Assembly: GCA_047608975.1 (NCBI GenBank)
Contig: JBLFYM010000009.1
Span: forward strand, 16,672 to 80,671
Origin: GCA-2715965 sp047608975
GTDB taxonomy: Bacteria > Verrucomicrobiota > Verrucomicrobiia > Limisphaerales > JAYPXF01
Reading direction: 5' to 3'
DNA length: 64,000 bases
Position numbers and translations under genes: made by a program. This document shows positions 61,955-64,000 of this stretch, piece by piece. The notes beneath the pieces are model-generated. The model was not told the DNA's origin and did no database searches. It was given only the letters and a program-made list of their open reading frames with translations. The stretch's first letter is position 1, and each line of letters begins with the position of its first letter.

Positions 61955-62814
61955 ATTCGTTCTCCCAACCAGCGAACCGTGACCAGCACGATCATCGCAA
62001 AAACGACCATCAGGATACTGACGGCAACGGCCTCCTCCAGATTTCCCACGCTCATTTCGAGCCAGACCGTCGTCGGGAGAACTTCGGTCTTCATTCGCGC
62101 CGCCCCGGCAAAAACCAGGATGGGACCAAACTCACCGAGGCTTCTCGCCCACGCCACGCTCATTGAAGCCAGCATGCCGCGCCAGGCTGCCGGAAGCGTC
62201 ACCAGGCAAACAGCCATCCCGCGTGAACAGCCCAGCGTCATCGCCACATCTTCGGGCCGGGAAGAAAGATGATCGAAGGTGCCCCGCATCGTGCGGATTG
62301 CGAACGCGGCACCGATGACGAACTGCGCCAACACCACGCCATAGACTGTGTAGGTAAATTTTTGACTGCTCTCCTCAATCCAGTTTCCAAACGCAGTCTG
62401 GAAGAAGATCAGCAGACACAGACCAATCACCATTGGCGGCAGGACGATCGGGATATCCAGGATCGACTCGACAAAATTCTTTCCCCAGAACTTGCCCCGC
62501 GCCAAGAGGTAGCCGATCGGGACCGCCACCAGCAGGCTCAGCAACGCGCTCAAGGTGCAGGTCACCAGACTCAACTTGATCGAATGCTGAATCTCCCGGC
62601 TCTCCAATGCGGACACCATGTCCTGCGGGGAGCTGTAGGCCGCGGTCGCCTGCAGCAGCAGGAAGATGAAGATCACATAGGCGGCCGTGACGGCACCGAT
62701 GCTTGCCCAGAACGGCGAGAATCGGAGAGGAAAACCCCGGCGGGCCAGTTTCTCTGGGGGCGGGATAATGATCACCGGCACCAGAACGTCTAGCGGGATG
62801 TCTGGCAGCAGCAT
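61951..62814 (-). CDS. modB: Molybdate-type ABC transporter permease
   Basis: A 287-residue permease with six hydrophobic segments. The cytoplasmic EAA-type loop is WARSLGEFGPILVFAG, typical of ModB/CysT permeases (ALGEFGA). An N-terminal extension of about 30 residues before the first helix is unusual. It is 6 bp downstream of a TRAP permease gene and overlaps modC. No substrate-binding gene is adjacent here. Confidence 0.86.
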   Translation of the reverse strand: MLLPDIPLDVLVPVIIIPPPEKLARRGFPLRFSPFWASIGAVTAAYVIFIFLLLQATAAYSSPQDMVSALESREIQHSIKLSLVTCTLSALLSLLVAVPIGYLLARGKFWGKNFVESILDIPIVLPPMVIGLCLLIFFQTAFGNWIEESSQKFTYTVYGVVLAQFVIGAAFAIRTMRGTFDHLSSRPEDVAMTLGCSRGMAVCLVTLPAAWRGMLASMSVAWARSLGEFGPILVFAGAARMKTEVLPTTVWLEMSVGNLEEAVAVSILMVVFAMIVLVTVRWLGERI

Positions 62815-62820
62815 GGTCTT

Positions 62821-64000
62821 TCAGCCGGCGGGACTTTTGGTGAACGAAGAAACACCGCTTTGCTTCATGCTGATAAACCCAACGACGATCAGAATCGCCG
62901 CACCGATGATGTCCAAAATCGGAATTTGGGTCCCGGCACGGCCCGGAAACAACGAAAAGGCCGCCGCCACAAGCAGTGTGATCCGAAGCGAAACTGTGAG
63001 TGGCGCAAAGAAGAATCCGGCCAAGGCCGCTGCCAACGCCACGATCCCGATCACCGCCGCGAGCACGGCGAGGACTACTTTTATTATCACCAGGTCTCCT
63101 CCGGCAGGGGCCAGCAGCAACAGTTCTGGGCGATACACAAACATGAACGGCAGCGTGAAACCGACTAGTGCAAAACGAAAAGCCGCCAACCCCGTCTGCA
63201 TAATCCCGGCTCCGGCTATGGAAGCGCTCGCATAGGCTGCCAAGGCAACCGGTGGCGTGACCATCGACATCATTCCAAAGTAGAAGATGAACATATGCGC
63301 GGCCAGTGGCGGAACACCCAACTTGTTCAAAACGGGACCAATCAGGGTCGCCATCAACAGGTAACAGACTGCCGAAGGCAAACCCATGCCCAGCAGGATG
63401 GAACATCCCATTATGGCGAGCAGCGCGAGGAAGAGACTATGCTCAGCAATCGGAATGATCGCATTGGGAAAGGCGGTGCCCACACCCGTTTTGGTGACAA
63501 CCGCGATGATGATTCCGACACACGCAGATGCGGATACCAACGACACGCCGTTCTTCGCGGCCTTCACCAAGGCATTGACGACCAAGGGACGCCATTGAGG
63601 TTGCAGCATGCCAGCCAGCAGGATGACCACCATTGCGTAGACGCCCGCACCGGCGATCGATATGCCATCGTCGCCGGCTTCTTTGATCAGAATTGCGTCC
63701 CCTCCGAATTTGATCGCGGCCCAGACAATCGGAAACAGGGACAAGCCGATGATCCGACTTTGTTTGGGCGCATCGATCCGCGGGTTGATCAAGGTAAGCA
63801 CGAGAATGAAAGCCAAAGACGCGGTGACAGCCAAGACGGGCGACTTGCCTGATAACAACAATCCGATCAGCACGGTCAGCGCGCCGAAGAAAGTTCCGCC
63901 TTCAAGACTCATTATGCGACCTCGATCGGCGGGGACTTTGATCGTTTCAGCATCCGCGCCAGTTCGTTTGGCATAAAAGTGCACGATCAAAAATAGCGAA
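62821..64000 (-). CDS. TRAP transporter permease (DctM-like/fused type), N-terminus beyond right edge
   Basis: At least 393 codons are open to the right edge; the frame has no stop upstream, so the N-terminus is missing. About ten membrane helices are seen. GMGLPSAVCYLLMATLIGP and MMSMVTPPVALAAYASASIAG are the DctM signature region. The long first part resembles the fused 4TM-12TM permeases (FYAKRTGADAE region). It imports an organic acid using a solute gradient. Its operon partners ModB/ModC are not related to TRAP function. Confidence 0.88.
   Translation of the reverse strand, partial: SLFLIVHFYAKRTGADAETIKVPADRGRIMSLEGGTFFGALTVLIGLLLSGKSPVLAVTASLAFILVLTLINPRIDAPKQSRIIGLSLFPIVWAAIKFGGDAILIKEAGDDGISIAGAGVYAMVVILLAGMLQPQWRPLVVNALVKAAKNGVSLVSASACVGIIIAVVTKTGVGTAFPNAIIPIAEHSLFLALLAIMGCSILLGMGLPSAVCYLLMATLIGPVLNKLGVPPLAAHMFIFYFGMMSMVTPPVALAAYASASIAGAGIMQTGLAAFRFALVGFTLPFMFVYRPELLLLAPAGGDLVIIKVVLAVLAAVIGIVALAAALAGFFFAPLTVSLRITLLVAAAFSLFPGRAGTQIPILDIIGAAILIVVGFISMKQSGVSSFTKSPAG

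Noticed and set aside
1..64000. CRISPR array or integrated prophage
   Set aside because: No regularly spaced repeats and no phage structural, integrase or cas genes were seen.

Overview
The window is a 64 kb stretch of densely packed, moderately GC-rich bacterial chromosome. No 16S rRNA or other phylogenetic marker is present, so the affiliation is inferred from gene content. The mix points to the Planctomycetota-Verrucomicrobiota-Chlamydiota group, most likely a Verrucomicrobiota bacterium. It has two secreted sulfatases, two DUF1501/DUF1549-DUF1553 modules, PQQ-type propeller and LamG proteins, many Tat- or Sec-exported sugar-isomerase-like proteins, and a UBact-type proteasome operon.

The most notable system lies at 12.5-16.7 kb on the minus strand. 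It is a compact bacterial proteasome-conjugation operon in the order ARC ATPase, Dop-type amidase/deamidase, a 57-aa ubiquitin-like modifier ending in Gly-Gln (UBact, the Pup analogue), and a proteasome beta subunit with an intact Thr active site. The last genes are translationally coupled. No alpha subunit (PrcA) and no second PafA-type ligase gene occur anywhere in the window. The ARC protein also lacks the usual C-terminal tyrosine docking tail. A B12-binding radical SAM protein follows directly downstream.

Layout. 0-10.9 kb: a truncated molybdate-type solute-binding protein at the left edge, an unknown lipoprotein-like protein, a 1281-aa PQQ-propeller/LamG protein, a HEAT plus thioredoxin-fold protein, a DksA-type zinc finger coupled to a sulfatase, and an octaheme cytochrome. 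10.9-16.7 kb: radical SAM protein plus the UBact-proteasome operon. 17-20.7 kb: two exported TIM-barrel isomerase-like proteins flanking a second sulfatase. 21.2-26 kb: glycan genes, with a membrane glycosyltransferase coupled to a HEAT protein, divergent from two tandem GDP-mannose dehydratase paralogues. 26-29.3 kb: an ECF sigma factor operon, a Gfo/Idh/MocA oxidoreductase and a DUF3817 protein. 29.4-39.4 kb: a thioredoxin, two DUF1501 plus DUF1549/DUF1553 pairs and an RluD-type pseudouridine synthase. 39.6-44.5 kb: an ArsS-type radical SAM gene, a leucine-rich-repeat protein, a transposase remnant, two response regulators (one a diguanylate cyclase) and a sugar epimerase. 44.8-48.5 kb: housekeeping genes hemL, ruvX, truA and trmL. 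48.7-54.6 kb: type IV pilus/type II secretion motor genes (PilB-PilT-PilB-PilC), ended by a strong terminator. 54.7-59.3 kb: pyrE, a sugar kinase-like gene, a UbiD decarboxylase, two unknowns and tRNA-Lys. 59.4-64 kb: a minus-strand operon of TRAP permease, ModB, ModC, ThiF/MoeB-like protein, a small ORF, an SGNH hydrolase and a DUF2905 protein.

All functional calls rest on motifs and family resemblance recognised by eye; no database search was run.
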